Part shown: one piece after another, positions 1 to 6,698 of the stretch
Layout of the letters: the number at the start of each line of letters is the position of its first letter
Numbering within the stretch: position 1 is the first letter of the stretch
Source of the DNA: a virus
Direction: 5' to 3' (one strand)
DNA length: 44,384 bases
Virus record (IMG/VR): IMGVR_UViG_3300035698_004379
Location: 1 to 44,384 of that record
Translations under genes and position numbers: made by a program
Notes under the pieces: model-generated
Databases searched by the model: none
What the model was told of the DNA's origin: nothing
What the model saw: only the letters and a program-made list of their open reading frames with translations

Positions 1-127
1 TGTCAATGCGCGCGCAGGGCTAAACACACAGAAATAGGCCATATTTGAGAAATGTTCTTTTAACATCGCGTGTTCATGAGTGTTAACTGTCACTCTCCGG
101 CAGGTCGTCTAACAATGAAGGGACTAA
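1..127. repeat. Left copy of 127-bp terminal direct repeat
   Basis: Bases 1-127 are identical to bases 44258-44384. This shows that the contig closes on itself and that the unique genome is about 44,257 bp. A repeat of exactly 127 bp equals a common maximum k-mer of short-read assemblers, so it is more likely an assembly overlap on a circular or circularly permuted molecule than a biological terminal repeat. The join lies between the small and large terminase genes. Confidence 0.95.
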
Positions 128-649
128 CGCCGCGGCAAACATTTCAGCCGGGCTCATATCACCTGCATCTCTACCCGCTAATGAGATAGCTTTAAGATCG
201 GGCATGCGTTTATTTAATAAAGCGCGATTGATATCAGTCTGCATCTTAAGTGAGGCCAGCCTTAATTTAATTGCCGAGTCTTCATGGTCTGTCAGATACC
301 TGCGCGCAACCATTGGATTCTCTGCTGCTGAGATCTCTTCTTGAGTATAACATACTTCACCAGTGGCTTCGTCAATTACGTAAGGGACTGCTTGAGACTG
401 GGAGAGCCGCATGAGTTCGTGATCAATGGTATGAAGGCGAGACAAATAATGATCCGCGTCCATCAGACTTCTGTCCATTCTGATTTTGACGCCAGTATTT
501 TGGATGGCTAGGTCAACAGCGCCAAGCTTATTCGCGGATGTTTGCGGAAGAGTTTGCAGTTCATCAACCTTTGGCTGTTTACTTTTACGTGGCGCGCGTT
601 TCTTAGCTGTCTTCTTTCTAGCTGGCTTGGACTTTGTTCTAGTAGTCAC
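83..649 (-). CDS. Probable small terminase subunit (TerS)
   Basis: This 188-residue protein is called from position: it lies directly upstream of the large terminase gene across the circular join, on the same strand. Small terminase subunits recognise phage DNA and load the large subunit. The first 30 residues are very rich in Lys, Arg and Ala, which fits DNA contact, and the rest looks helical. The GTG start at 649 was chosen because AGAGGG lies just upstream. An upstream TTG at 688 would add 13 residues but has no ribosome binding site. No family was recognised from sequence alone, so the function rests on synteny. Confidence 0.6.
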   Translation of the reverse strand: MTTRTKSKPARKKTAKKRAPRKSKQPKVDELQTLPQTSANKLGAVDLAIQNTGVKIRMDRSLMDADHYLSRLHTIDHELMRLSQSQAVPYVIDEATGEVCYTQEEISAAENPMVARRYLTDHEDSAIKLRLASLKMQTDINRALLNKRMPDLKAISLAGRDAGDMSPAEMFAAALVPSLLDDLPESDS

Positions 650-750
650 GCTAAATCCCTCTAAGGCAGTAAGATCCCAGATAAGCAAAACAAGTCTGGA
701 GACACGTTATTCAGTGATAGAGGTCACTCTGGGACCTTGCTGTGCGTGTG

Positions 751-780
751 ATTATACACAGAACTCGCGACAATTGTACA
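751..780 (-). promoter_or_regulatory. Putative leftward promoter for terminase/late block
   Basis: The minus strand carries a perfect TATAAT at 756-751 and a weak -35 match, TGTACA, at 780-775 with an 18-bp spacer. Transcription from here would enter terS and continue through the late block. An AGGTC/GACCT inverted repeat (721-737) lies at about the start of transcription and could be an operator. The -10 overlaps the DnaA-box-like TTATACACA. Confidence 0.4.
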
Positions 781-800
781 CAAATGATCGGGGAAGGCGG

Positions 801-1127
801 AAATCGCTTTTATCCTTTTCTCCAGATCTCTTTGTTAATCAAAGACTTAGTCAAAAACCGCAAAAACCGCTTTTATTTTCGAAACCACTTAAGCTGTTGA
901 TTTTGCTATTAAATGGGCTAAATATGGCGTAAAAAACCGCTTTGTTTTAGGCCTCCTATATATTCTATAGGTATAATAATAATATACTAACTAATCTTTT
1001 TTATCTTTATATTATATATATAAATAGATAATTAATACGATATCTTAAATAGTCTTAAGAGAATCAAGGACTTAACATCGCTCTGATCCCTAGAAAATAA
1101 AAGCGATGACCTCAAAATGAAAGCGGT
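801..1127. repeat. Iteron-like repeats, core AAAxCGCTTTT
   Basis: ATCGCTTTTA at 803-812 recurs inverted as TAAAAGCGAT at 1098-1107. AAAAACCGC is repeated in tandem at 853-861 and 862-870. AAAAACCGCTTT recurs at 932-943, and an inverted copy TGAAAGCGGT lies at 1118-1127. The copies flank the AT-rich tract, as expected for initiator or primase binding sites. Confidence 0.55.
955..1045. other. AT-rich tract, possible DNA unwinding element
   Basis: Apart from an inverted repeat CCTATA/TATAGG at 955-971, this stretch is almost all A and T, with runs of alternating TA. It lies between the two groups of iteron-like repeats. Low melting stability here would suit strand opening at an origin. Confidence 0.4.
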
Positions 1128-1309
1128 ATCACAGTTTAGAAGCTTTTTGTGACAGGGACAAATGGTCACTTTTACCTTATAGATCAAGCACTTATCAGTC
1201 CCAAAAGCAAACTGCTCAATTCTCTGGATTTAGTGCGAAACATCAAAAATGGATAATAGGCTGACAGATCAAATACTTACGCCACCCGACACCAGAGTTT
1301 GCGTTCTGA

Positions 1310-1340
1310 TTGTCAATAGCTGACACCTTCGTGATATGAT
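1310..1340 (+). promoter_or_regulatory. Putative rightward promoter for primase operon
   Basis: An extended -10 element, TGATATGAT (1332-1340), lies 19 bp downstream of a TTGTCA -35 (1310-1315). The predicted start near 1347 leaves a leader of about 30 nt before the ATG at 1376. It also excludes the upstream in-frame TTG at 1346 as the start codon. Confidence 0.5.
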
Positions 1341-1375
1341 CAGCCTTGCAATTTAGCAAAATAAATGGTAGAGAG

Positions 1376-3376
1376 ATGACACAAAAAGCACTTTTAGCAG
1401 ACCTAAAAAGGTCCGGTTTAACGCAGGTCCACGCCCGTCAACTTAAAATTCGGCACTTATCTAAAGTAGAGACACAGAAATTTTTAGACAAACAAGGCGA
1501 GCCGCCATGGGAAGTAGAAAGCTATTTAATACCCTACTTTGATCTTGACGGCAGTGTGCTGCCATATAATAGAATAAGATTTTTAGAGGCAGTACAACCT
1601 TATGGGCTTAGCACGAAGGCTATTCGATATTCACAACAAGCAGACACCTTACCCGAGCCTTACCTCCCACCAATTATCAACTGGCTGGACATTGCTGGCG
1701 ATGCTTCAAGACCCATTATCATCACGGAAGGTGAGAAGAAAAGTGCAAAAGCATGTGTTGAAGGATTGGCTTGTCTTGCACTGGGTGGGGTTTGGTCATT
1801 TCAATCAAAGAAGAAAAACATTGAGTTCTTACCGCGACTTGAGCTTATTAACTGGGCCGGGCGGGAAGTCGTTATTTGTTATGACTCAGACCTTGTCACA
1901 AACGCACACGTCCGCCAAGCCAGAGAAGCGTTGGGATATTCACTCACTAAACGCGGTGCCAAAGTCTTTTTTGTCCAGCTGCCAGCCAAGGGCAACGAAA
2001 AGATAGGACTGGATGATTACTTATTAAAAAACAGTGCTGAGAAGTTCCTGACAATAGAAGCAGAACAATACAAATTCAATGAGGTGCTTTGGGAACTGAA
2101 CAAACACATGTGCTACATCCAAGCAGTAGGTTCTATCCTTCACATACCAACCGGGCGACAGTATAAGAATCACAAGCAGCTGTTTGATCTGGACATGGCA
2201 ACTTGGACAATGATCCATCCGAAGACTGATAAAGAGTTTAACCCATGTACTGAATGGATAAAGTGGCCCGGACGCCGCGAGCATAAAGCAGTGACCTACC
2301 AACCGAACGGCCCGTTGATTACTAAGAAGGATAAGCTCAATCTCTGGAAGGGGTGGGCAACGTTACCCATGTCCGGTGACCATATGCCATTCCGTAAGTT
2401 AGTTGAATGGGTATTTCAATCAGAGCCACAGGTAATAACATGGTTTTATCAATGGCTAGCGTGGCCAATTCAGAACGGTGATTCGAAAATGCTATCAGCT
2501 GTGATAGTGCACGGCATGACCCAAGGCACAGGTAAGACATTCATCGCCTATGTAATGAAAGAAATTTACGGTGAGAATTTCTTGGAGGTAACACAGGATT
2601 TATTAGAGAGTCCTTATAATGATTGGGCAGTTGGACGACAGTTCATCTTAGGGGAAGAGGTGTCTGGTGTTGATAAGCGCAAACACAATGACCGGCTAAA
2701 GTCAATGATCACGCGAGAGGAGATTATGGTCAATGGTAAGTATCAGCCGATGTTCAATGTCAAGGATATGGCAAACTACTATTTCACGTCTAACCATATA
2801 GACGCCTTCTACTTAGAAAAGTCAGACAGACGTTTCCTGGTCGTAGAGGCGCCGCGCAAGAGAATGCCAAAGGAACTGGTTGACGAAGTGAATGAGTGGC
2901 GCGCATCCGGGGGTGCTAAGTTCTTACATCACTGGTTAAAGAAATTAAGTCTGCGTAATTTTGATCACCGCGCCGAGCCACCAATGACCGAATCCAAAAA
3001 CAGTATGGTTTACCATTCACAGTCAGAGCTCGATCAGTTCTGCGACTCATTATATACGAATGCAGATAAGCTACTAGAACGTCATAAGCTCTACGTAGAC
3101 CGCAATGTCTTCACAATCACAGAGCTACTTCATTTATATGACCCATTAGAGAAGCGCCGAACAAGTGCGAAAGCAATGGGTGCATCATTACGACGTGCTG
3201 GGTTCTCTGCCGCGCGACGGGTAACAATAGATGGCTCAACATATATGCTGTGGGCAATACGCGACGCCGGGAACTGGGACCATAAGACCACACGGTTTTG
3301 GCGGAAAGATTTTAAAAAGGTAGTGGTAGCACTGCCATTTGTTGATAGAGAGACTAAACTAAAGGGGGTTAAATGA
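1376..3376 (+). CDS. DNA primase-helicase (TOPRIM-like plus SF3-type ATPase)
   Basis: This 666-residue replication protein combines two modules. The N-terminal half has a TOPRIM-like fold (DUF3854 type) with TEGEKK near residues 117-122 and a CYDSD acidic motif near 168-172. The C-terminal half resembles the DUF5906/SF3 helicase family, with Walker A GMTQGTGKT near 380-388 and an acidic LGEE motif near 425-428. It probably primes and unwinds DNA at the phage fork, with the polymerase encoded at 8774. The ATG at 1376 follows GGTAGAGAG; a TTG start at 1346 is disfavoured. Its position beside the repeat-rich region supports a role at the origin. Confidence 0.85.
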   Translation: MTQKALLADLKRSGLTQVHARQLKIRHLSKVETQKFLDKQGEPPWEVESYLIPYFDLDGSVLPYNRIRFLEAVQPYGLSTKAIRYSQQADTLPEPYLPPIINWLDIAGDASRPIIITEGEKKSAKACVEGLACLALGGVWSFQSKKKNIEFLPRLELINWAGREVVICYDSDLVTNAHVRQAREALGYSLTKRGAKVFFVQLPAKGNEKIGLDDYLLKNSAEKFLTIEAEQYKFNEVLWELNKHMCYIQAVGSILHIPTGRQYKNHKQLFDLDMATWTMIHPKTDKEFNPCTEWIKWPGRREHKAVTYQPNGPLITKKDKLNLWKGWATLPMSGDHMPFRKLVEWVFQSEPQVITWFYQWLAWPIQNGDSKMLSAVIVHGMTQGTGKTFIAYVMKEIYGENFLEVTQDLLESPYNDWAVGRQFILGEEVSGVDKRKHNDRLKSMITREEIMVNGKYQPMFNVKDMANYYFTSNHIDAFYLEKSDRRFLVVEAPRKRMPKELVDEVNEWRASGGAKFLHHWLKKLSLRNFDHRAEPPMTESKNSMVYHSQSELDQFCDSLYTNADKLLERHKLYVDRNVFTITELLHLYDPLEKRRTSAKAMGASLRRAGFSAARRVTIDGSTYMLWAIRDAGNWDHKTTRFWRKDFKKVVVALPFVDRETKLKGVK

Positions 3377-3534
3377 CAGAAGAGTTTGCAGTAATTGTCT
3401 TGTTGGTTACTAACATCACAGTGCTAGTGGCCTACATGATACAGAGAGCAGAGTACAACCAACTAAAAAAACAATACAGTGACCTGTGGAATGATTGGGT
3501 CGAGGCCTGTATACAACCTGGAGATAGTAAATGA
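3373..3534 (+). CDS. Small single-pass membrane protein (53 aa)
   Basis: The start overlaps the primase stop as ATGA and the stop overlaps the next start as ATGA, so translation is coupled on both sides. The protein has one hydrophobic segment (about residues 5-23) followed by a polar, probably cytoplasmic tail rich in Tyr and Gln. Function is unknown. Confidence 0.7.
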   Translation: MTEEFAVIVLLVTNITVLVAYMIQRAEYNQLKKQYSDLWNDWVEACIQPGDSK

Positions 3535-3911
3535 ACTTGTTAAAAAGAATATTCGGTACACCTAAGAAAAAAGTTGCCCCACCGTATAATAGTGATATAA
3601 CACTTTGGAAAAAGTATGATAACGCGCGCGACAGAAATATAGCCATCAGTGATATAGCATTCATGGAGAACTTAAAAAATGTCTATGGCTCACAAGAACA
3701 AGTTAATAGACTGCTTGCAAATGGCGGCGCGTATGATCAACTAATGGCAAACACACACGCAACAATCTTAATCACAGGAAACCGCTGGCAGAACTGTCAA
3801 TTAGATTGTATCTATTACAATGCTTTAACCGGTAAAATTCTCCGTAGAAAATATAAGCGCTGGGAGCCAGCAGTAGCGTGGCTAGAGAAAAGGATAGGTA
3901 TAGTAGAATGA
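3531..3911 (+). CDS. Hypothetical protein, 126 aa
   Basis: The N-terminus is basic (MNLLKRIFGTPKKK) and could be a membrane-surface anchor. The middle is helical, and the C-terminal half looks like a small beta-rich fold ending in a WEPAVAWLEKR helix. The gene is coupled to its neighbours by ATGA overlaps. No family was recognised. Confidence 0.65.
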   Translation: MNLLKRIFGTPKKKVAPPYNSDITLWKKYDNARDRNIAISDIAFMENLKNVYGSQEQVNRLLANGGAYDQLMANTHATILITGNRWQNCQLDCIYYNALTGKILRRKYKRWEPAVAWLEKRIGIVE

Positions 3912-4108
3912 TTAAGACACCCACGAGCGATCAGGCAATTGCATTCCGTACTAAGACAGGTCAGTTTGTCACGATTAGAGGTGAAGATATTGATGGTCTT
4001 GTTAGTAATACAATAGACACTGTGATCGTCGATTTAAAAGGCGGCGAGCAGTATATATTTTGGCACAGTGATCTTTCTTTTGTTCATACATTTTCAGTAA
4101 AGGGATAA
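3908..4108 (+). CDS. Hypothetical protein, 66 aa
   Basis: The ATG at 3908 overlaps the previous stop and gives a short beta-rich protein (TGQFVTIRGEDIDGL... followed by an IFWHSD segment). An in-frame GTG at 3878 would lie inside the previous gene and has no clear binding site. It sits just before the radical SAM gene, but no functional link can be shown. Confidence 0.6.
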   Translation: MIKTPTSDQAIAFRTKTGQFVTIRGEDIDGLVSNTIDTVIVDLKGGEQYIFWHSDLSFVHTFSVKG

Positions 4109-4110
4109 CC

Positions 4111-4779
4111 ATGATACCAGTGACCGCAGTGCATCAGATTGAAATCACGTCTGAATGCAATTTAAGATGTAAGTATTGCCCACACCCGCACTTAGAGCGC
4201 CCTAAGCAACACATGTCACCTGAGATTTTTAGGCGTGCATTGAGCTGGGTGCTTTATTTCAACGAACAAGGAACGCAGGGCGAAGTAGCGTTGACTGGAA
4301 TGGGCGAAGCAATACTGCATCCGGAATTTGATAGATTCGTCAATCAATTACGCGCTACCCATTTAGGTAAGATTACACTAAGTACCAATGGCGTAGCGTT
4401 AACTGCGTCGCATTGTCAGACAATGGCAGACAACGACGTGCGATTATATATCAGTTTGCATCGTCCTGAGAAGGCATGCCATGCTGTACAACTAGCCAAG
4501 GAATATGGTATATTAGCAGATGTAAATGCCTCGGCTGCAATCAACAGCTTTGACTGGGCAGGTCAGATTGATTGGCCCGTTCAAATAAAGCAAGACAGTA
4601 TCGTGTGTGACTACTTATCAAAAGGTAAAGTGGTGATACTCGAGGACGGTCAGATTAGTACTTGTTGTCTAGACGCGCATGGCAAACAAATTAGGGGCAC
4701 AGTGTTCGACGATCCACGCGAGGCCCTGACATCCCCTGGAGAATTATGCAAGTCATGTCATATGGCAATACCAAAATAA
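4111..4779 (+). CDS. Small radical SAM protein with SPASM/Twitch-like C-terminus
   Basis: Residues 16-23 form the CxxxCxxC radical SAM motif (Cys16, Cys20, Cys23), which binds a 4Fe-4S cluster that cleaves S-adenosylmethionine. TGMGE at 62-66 matches the usual GGE SAM-binding site, and STNG lies at 91-94. The C-terminus has extra cysteines at 166, 185, 186, 213 and 216 in a pattern like a shortened SPASM or Twitch domain, which could hold an auxiliary cluster. At 222 residues it is small for such enzymes, many of which modify peptides. The CxxxCxxC motif does not have the shape usual for QueE, and no queuosine genes are present. The substrate is unknown. Confidence 0.8.
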   Translation: MIPVTAVHQIEITSECNLRCKYCPHPHLERPKQHMSPEIFRRALSWVLYFNEQGTQGEVALTGMGEAILHPEFDRFVNQLRATHLGKITLSTNGVALTASHCQTMADNDVRLYISLHRPEKACHAVQLAKEYGILADVNASAAINSFDWAGQIDWPVQIKQDSIVCDYLSKGKVVILEDGQISTCCLDAHGKQIRGTVFDDPREALTSPGELCKSCHMAIPK

Positions 4780-4955
4780 AAATGATTGACCGTTATGGTA
4801 AGTTGATGAGTCAAGTAACTGTAGACCTTGAAAAAGCAAAGCGTGCACCACTTACGTTTACATATGAAAATCCACGCACACTATTAACAGAGCACTTTCA
4901 TCTGATTGATAACTGGCCGCCGAGGTACCGATGTATAAAGATGATAGAAACCTGA
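4746..4955 (+). CDS. Hypothetical protein, 69 aa, overlapping the radical SAM gene
   Basis: The ATG at 4746 has a good binding site (CTGGAGAA) and lies inside the last 34 bases of the radical SAM gene. A later in-frame ATG at 4782 has none. The protein is basic and has no recognised domain. Its 3' end overlaps the next gene by 25 bases. Confidence 0.55.
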   Translation: MQVMSYGNTKIKMIDRYGKLMSQVTVDLEKAKRAPLTFTYENPRTLLTEHFHLIDNWPPRYRCIKMIET

Positions 4956-5269
4956 ACTCATACCAGAACAGCATGAATGAGCAGCGAATCTGTGCATTCC
5001 TGGAATATATTCACTTAGCTAAAACAGAGACCGAGCGCTTAACTGGTCACTTAAACAAGCCTGTGGTAATGATAAGCAAAGTCGGTGTAGAATACTTTTT
5101 TCCATACCATGATATGCCAGAAATCATTGCTGGATGTATTCTAAAAATAATGCCAGAAGAGTTTGACGATGGCTATAAAGTATGGGGCTACATAATAGAG
5201 AGCGACATGCTCGGATACCGCGGGCCCTTGACATTCATCAGGCCCGAGGATCCAGATGGTGCTGCTTAA
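4931..5269 (+). CDS. Hypothetical protein, 112 aa
   Basis: This is the last gene of the first rightward block. It is acidic and contains aromatic YFFPYHDMPEII and VWGYII segments, with no recognised family. The ATG at 4931 is preceded by GAGG. Its TAA stop (5267-5269) overlaps the opposite-strand stop at 5266-5268, so two transcription units converge here without a spacer. Confidence 0.6.
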   Translation: MYKDDRNLNSYQNSMNEQRICAFLEYIHLAKTETERLTGHLNKPVVMISKVGVEYFFPYHDMPEIIAGCILKIMPEEFDDGYKVWGYIIESDMLGYRGPLTFIRPEDPDGAA

Positions 5270-5436
5270 TTAGCAGGTTTTGGTGGTACGTATTTAGTTG
5301 TGGCTAGATAACCCTTAGTTGCGTATTGTTTTTCGTATGCAAGCACTTGTTCAGCGCTGCGCATTTGAATTACAAGTTGACCGTTGACATATAGTCTATG
5401 TAATCGCGGATGTGCCTCGTATGCTTTAGTCTTCAT
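5266..5436 (-). CDS. Small hypothetical protein, 56 aa
   Basis: This is the last gene of a leftward cluster of small genes. The protein is basic and rich in Lys and Tyr, ending in a VPPKPAN tail. The ATG at 5436 has a strong GAGGAG binding site and overlaps the stop of the preceding gene as ATGA. Function is unknown. Confidence 0.6.
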   Translation of the reverse strand: MKTKAYEAHPRLHRLYVNGQLVIQMRSAEQVLAYEKQYATKGYLATTKYVPPKPAN

Positions 5437-5657
5437 TTTTTTAGCTCCTCGCCTTTAATATACACAGTTGTGTGTGGTATCGCTCTAAACATTGGTGCGT
5501 CAATTAGTTCTTCTGTGCTCATTGCATTATATATTTCTGCAATCCACTGTTGAGCACCGTCTAACGTCTTACATTCATAGTATTCTTCGTAAGGGTTTAA
5601 CGCATCATCATCGATGCGCACAACTTTATACGTTAGCACTATTTTATTTTTTATCAT
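5433..5657 (-). CDS. Small hypothetical protein, 74 aa
   Basis: The ATG at 5657 is preceded by AGGAGAG and is preferred to an upstream TTG at 5699. The sequence starts MIKNKIVLTYKVVRID and contains an ECKTLDGAQQWIAEIY helix, suggesting a small beta-plus-alpha fold. It overlaps genes on both sides. No family was recognised. Confidence 0.6.
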   Translation of the reverse strand: MIKNKIVLTYKVVRIDDDALNPYEEYYECKTLDGAQQWIAEIYNAMSTEELIDAPMFRAIPHTTVYIKGEELKK

Positions 5658-5757
5658 CTTTGTCTCTCCTATCTTGCCATTTAATAATGTAATGCCCAAT
5701 GACTAGCAGCACAAGACCGCTAGCCACTAAGAATAGTGATGAGTATGCCATATTCAT
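5644..5757 (-). CDS. Very small membrane protein, 37 aa
   Basis: The ATG at 5757 follows AAAGGAG. It encodes one hydrophobic helix (about residues 8-25) and a charged tail (RRDKDDKK). It overlaps the next gene by 14 bases. Size and topology resemble small phage membrane-targeting peptides, but no function can be assigned. Confidence 0.5.
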   Translation of the reverse strand: MNMAYSSLFLVASGLVLLVIGHYIIKWQDRRDKDDKK

Positions 5758-5758
5758 A

Positions 5759-6049
5759 TTATAACTCCTTTATTTTTTGCTCAATTGATTTAAGGCTATC
5801 AATTAGGCTATTAACATTACCAAAGCTACCCATTAAATGAAACACTTTGCCGTCCCAATAGCTAACGTGAAACGGTTGCTTATGGTAAAGCGCTATTTGA
5901 ATAGAAACCTTGTTAGTGAACGCAATGCCAGCATCACTCTCGAACTCTTCAAGCGCAACGCTGTGTATTTTCCAGCCTAACTTTTTTTCTATTTCTTTAG
6001 CTAGCATTTTAGGTTGCTCTGCGATTTTAATTAAGTGTGCGTGATTCAT
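5759..6049 (-). CDS. Hypothetical protein, 96 aa
   Basis: The ATG at 6049 overlaps the stop of the upstream gene as ATGA and has AAGGGAG upstream. The protein is predicted alpha/beta, with a KEIEKKLGWKI helix, an aromatic strand region (FHVSYWDGKVFHL) and a C-terminal amphipathic helix. No family was recognised. Confidence 0.6.
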   Translation of the reverse strand: MNHAHLIKIAEQPKMLAKEIEKKLGWKIHSVALEEFESDAGIAFTNKVSIQIALYHKQPFHVSYWDGKVFHLMGSFGNVNSLIDSLKSIEQKIKEL

Positions 6050-6312
6050 GCGAATTGCTCCCTTTCTTCCATTGTCCAAAATCTACCGTTGTAAGAAATA
6101 TATCCAATTTCTTTTCTTGTAACGGCGTCTATAACTTGACCACCAGCCAAGTTACCTCCGCCCAATTCGTATTCTTGAATATATTTGTTAACCGCAAGTT
6201 GAGCAACTTCTATGCTCTTCACAACTTTACCAAGTTGAGGACTTAACGGCGCGTATTGTCCATAGTCAGGATTTCCGCAGCTTTCTAAATTTACTATTAA
6301 AAAGTTTTTCAT
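6046..6312 (-). CDS. Hypothetical protein, 88 aa
   Basis: This leftward gene has a clear TTAGGAG binding site. The N-terminus (MKNFLIVNLESCGN) looks like a strand, and a glycine-rich segment (LGGGNLAGG) lies near residues 50-58. The C-terminus, with ISYNGRFWTMEER, is aromatic and acidic. Its place in a run of tiny overlapping genes suggests an accessory early protein. Confidence 0.6.
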   Translation of the reverse strand: MKNFLIVNLESCGNPDYGQYAPLSPQLGKVVKSIEVAQLAVNKYIQEYELGGGNLAGGQVIDAVTRKEIGYISYNGRFWTMEEREQFA

Positions 6313-6313
6313 A

Positions 6314-6454
6314 TTACGCTCCTAAGTTCATGATGAAGGCTTCAACTTCGTCAATCATTACATTTGAATCTTCAATGTGTTCGTCATTCATATTTTCAAT
6401 TAAGTAGTCATATTCTGGACGATTACCTAAATCTCTAATATATTCTAATAACAT
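6314..6454 (-). CDS. Small acidic protein, 46 aa, behind a stop codon
   Basis: The open frame encodes a strongly acidic peptide (LIENMNDEHIEDSN...). The ATG at 6454 has no good binding site. In the same frame, 30 bases upstream, is ATGAACTAA with a proper CGGAGA site. The gene may therefore be a 56-residue protein broken by an ochre codon at position 3, or one translated by re-initiation after the two-codon frame. Acidic small proteins are common among phage DNA mimics, but nothing proves that here. Confidence 0.45.
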   Translation of the reverse strand: MLLEYIRDLGNRPEYDYLIENMNDEHIEDSNVMIDEVEAFIMNLGA

Positions 6455-6475
6455 TTCTTTAGTATCTTTTTGAGC

Positions 6476-6484
6476 TTAGTTCAT
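6476..6484 (-). promoter_or_regulatory. Minimal start-stop frame (ATG AAC TAA)
   Basis: A two-codon frame with a good upstream binding site (CGGAGA, 8 bases before the ATG) is in frame with the 46-residue gene that begins at 6454. It may regulate translation by re-initiation, or be a nonsense mutation or sequencing error. Confidence 0.4.
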
Positions 6485-6520
6485 TTTGTGTCTCCGTTGT
6501 TGTTTACATCCAATAAATAT

Positions 6521-6526
6521 ATTATA
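6521..6526 (-). promoter_or_regulatory. Putative -10 box of leftward small-gene operon
   Basis: The minus strand has a perfect TATAAT at 6526-6521, about 37 bases before the first leftward ATG (6484). The -35 is weak, since 17 bp upstream reads TGTATA. The -10 partly overlaps a TATACTGGAAA repeat (6524-6534), also found at 6605-6615, suggesting shared control. Confidence 0.4.
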
Positions 6527-6592
6527 CTGGAAAAGCTGGAGAATATACACTCTTTCTGGAAAATAAATCCACATTATTTTGCAGTCTATATT

Positions 6593-6610
6593 AGTATATT
6601 CTAATATACT
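6593..6610. promoter_or_regulatory. Operator-like palindrome between divergent promoters
   Basis: AGTATATT and AATATACT form perfect 8-bp arms around a CT centre. The site lies 7 bp upstream of the rightward -35 box. TATACTGGAAA at 6605-6615 overlaps its right arm and is repeated at 6524-6534 beside the leftward -10. This looks like a binding site for a dimeric regulator controlling both directions; the regulator was not identified. Confidence 0.5.
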
Positions 6611-6617
6611 GGAAACG

Positions 6618-6646
6618 TTTACAAGCCAACTAAAGCTGTGCATAAT
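6618..6646 (+). promoter_or_regulatory. Sigma70-like promoter of replication/nucleotide operon
   Basis: TTTACA (6618-6623) and CATAAT (6641-6646) are separated by 17 bp, each one base from consensus. The promoter points at the gene starting at 6699, with a leader of about 45 nt. It is the best promoter seen in the window. Confidence 0.65.
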
Positions 6647-6698
6647 CCTAATTTGCCCCTTTGAAAATTGGGTGCCAACTAACCACAAGGATAACACA

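Larger units (their letters stand above)
690..1345. other. Gene-free divergent region, candidate replication origin
   Basis: About 725 bp between divergent terS and primase-helicase genes has no credible coding frame. It contains a perfect DnaA-box match (TTATACACA, 752-760) and a near match (TTGTACACA, 774-782). It also contains at least five AAAxCGCTTTT-type motifs in both orientations and an AT-rich tract around 955-1045. Inverted repeats include AGGTC/GACCT (721-737) and GTGAC/GTCAC (1149-1169). Iterons plus an AT-rich tract beside a primase-helicase gene is a typical origin layout. Promoters face outward on both sides. The origin call is inference. Confidence 0.5.

Noticed and set aside
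486-932. Open frame of 148 codons on the plus strand over terS and the intergenic region
   Set aside because: It is mostly a shadow of the terS frame on the opposite strand and has no ribosome binding site. The non-overlapping part is the repeat-rich intergenic DNA.
690-1345. Possible CRISPR-like array in the repeats
   Set aside because: The repeats are only 9-12 bp, unevenly spaced and in both orientations, with no regular spacers. They fit iterons better.
4111-4779. QueE of a 7-deazaguanine pathway
   Set aside because: The Cys motif is the usual CxxxCxxC with a SPASM-like tail, and no QueC, QueD, FolE or DpdA-like gene was seen.
6579-6698. N-terminal extension of the first rightward early gene
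   Set aside because: The in-frame upstream start would make the coding region cover the promoter and palindrome; the ATG at 6699 has a good binding site.
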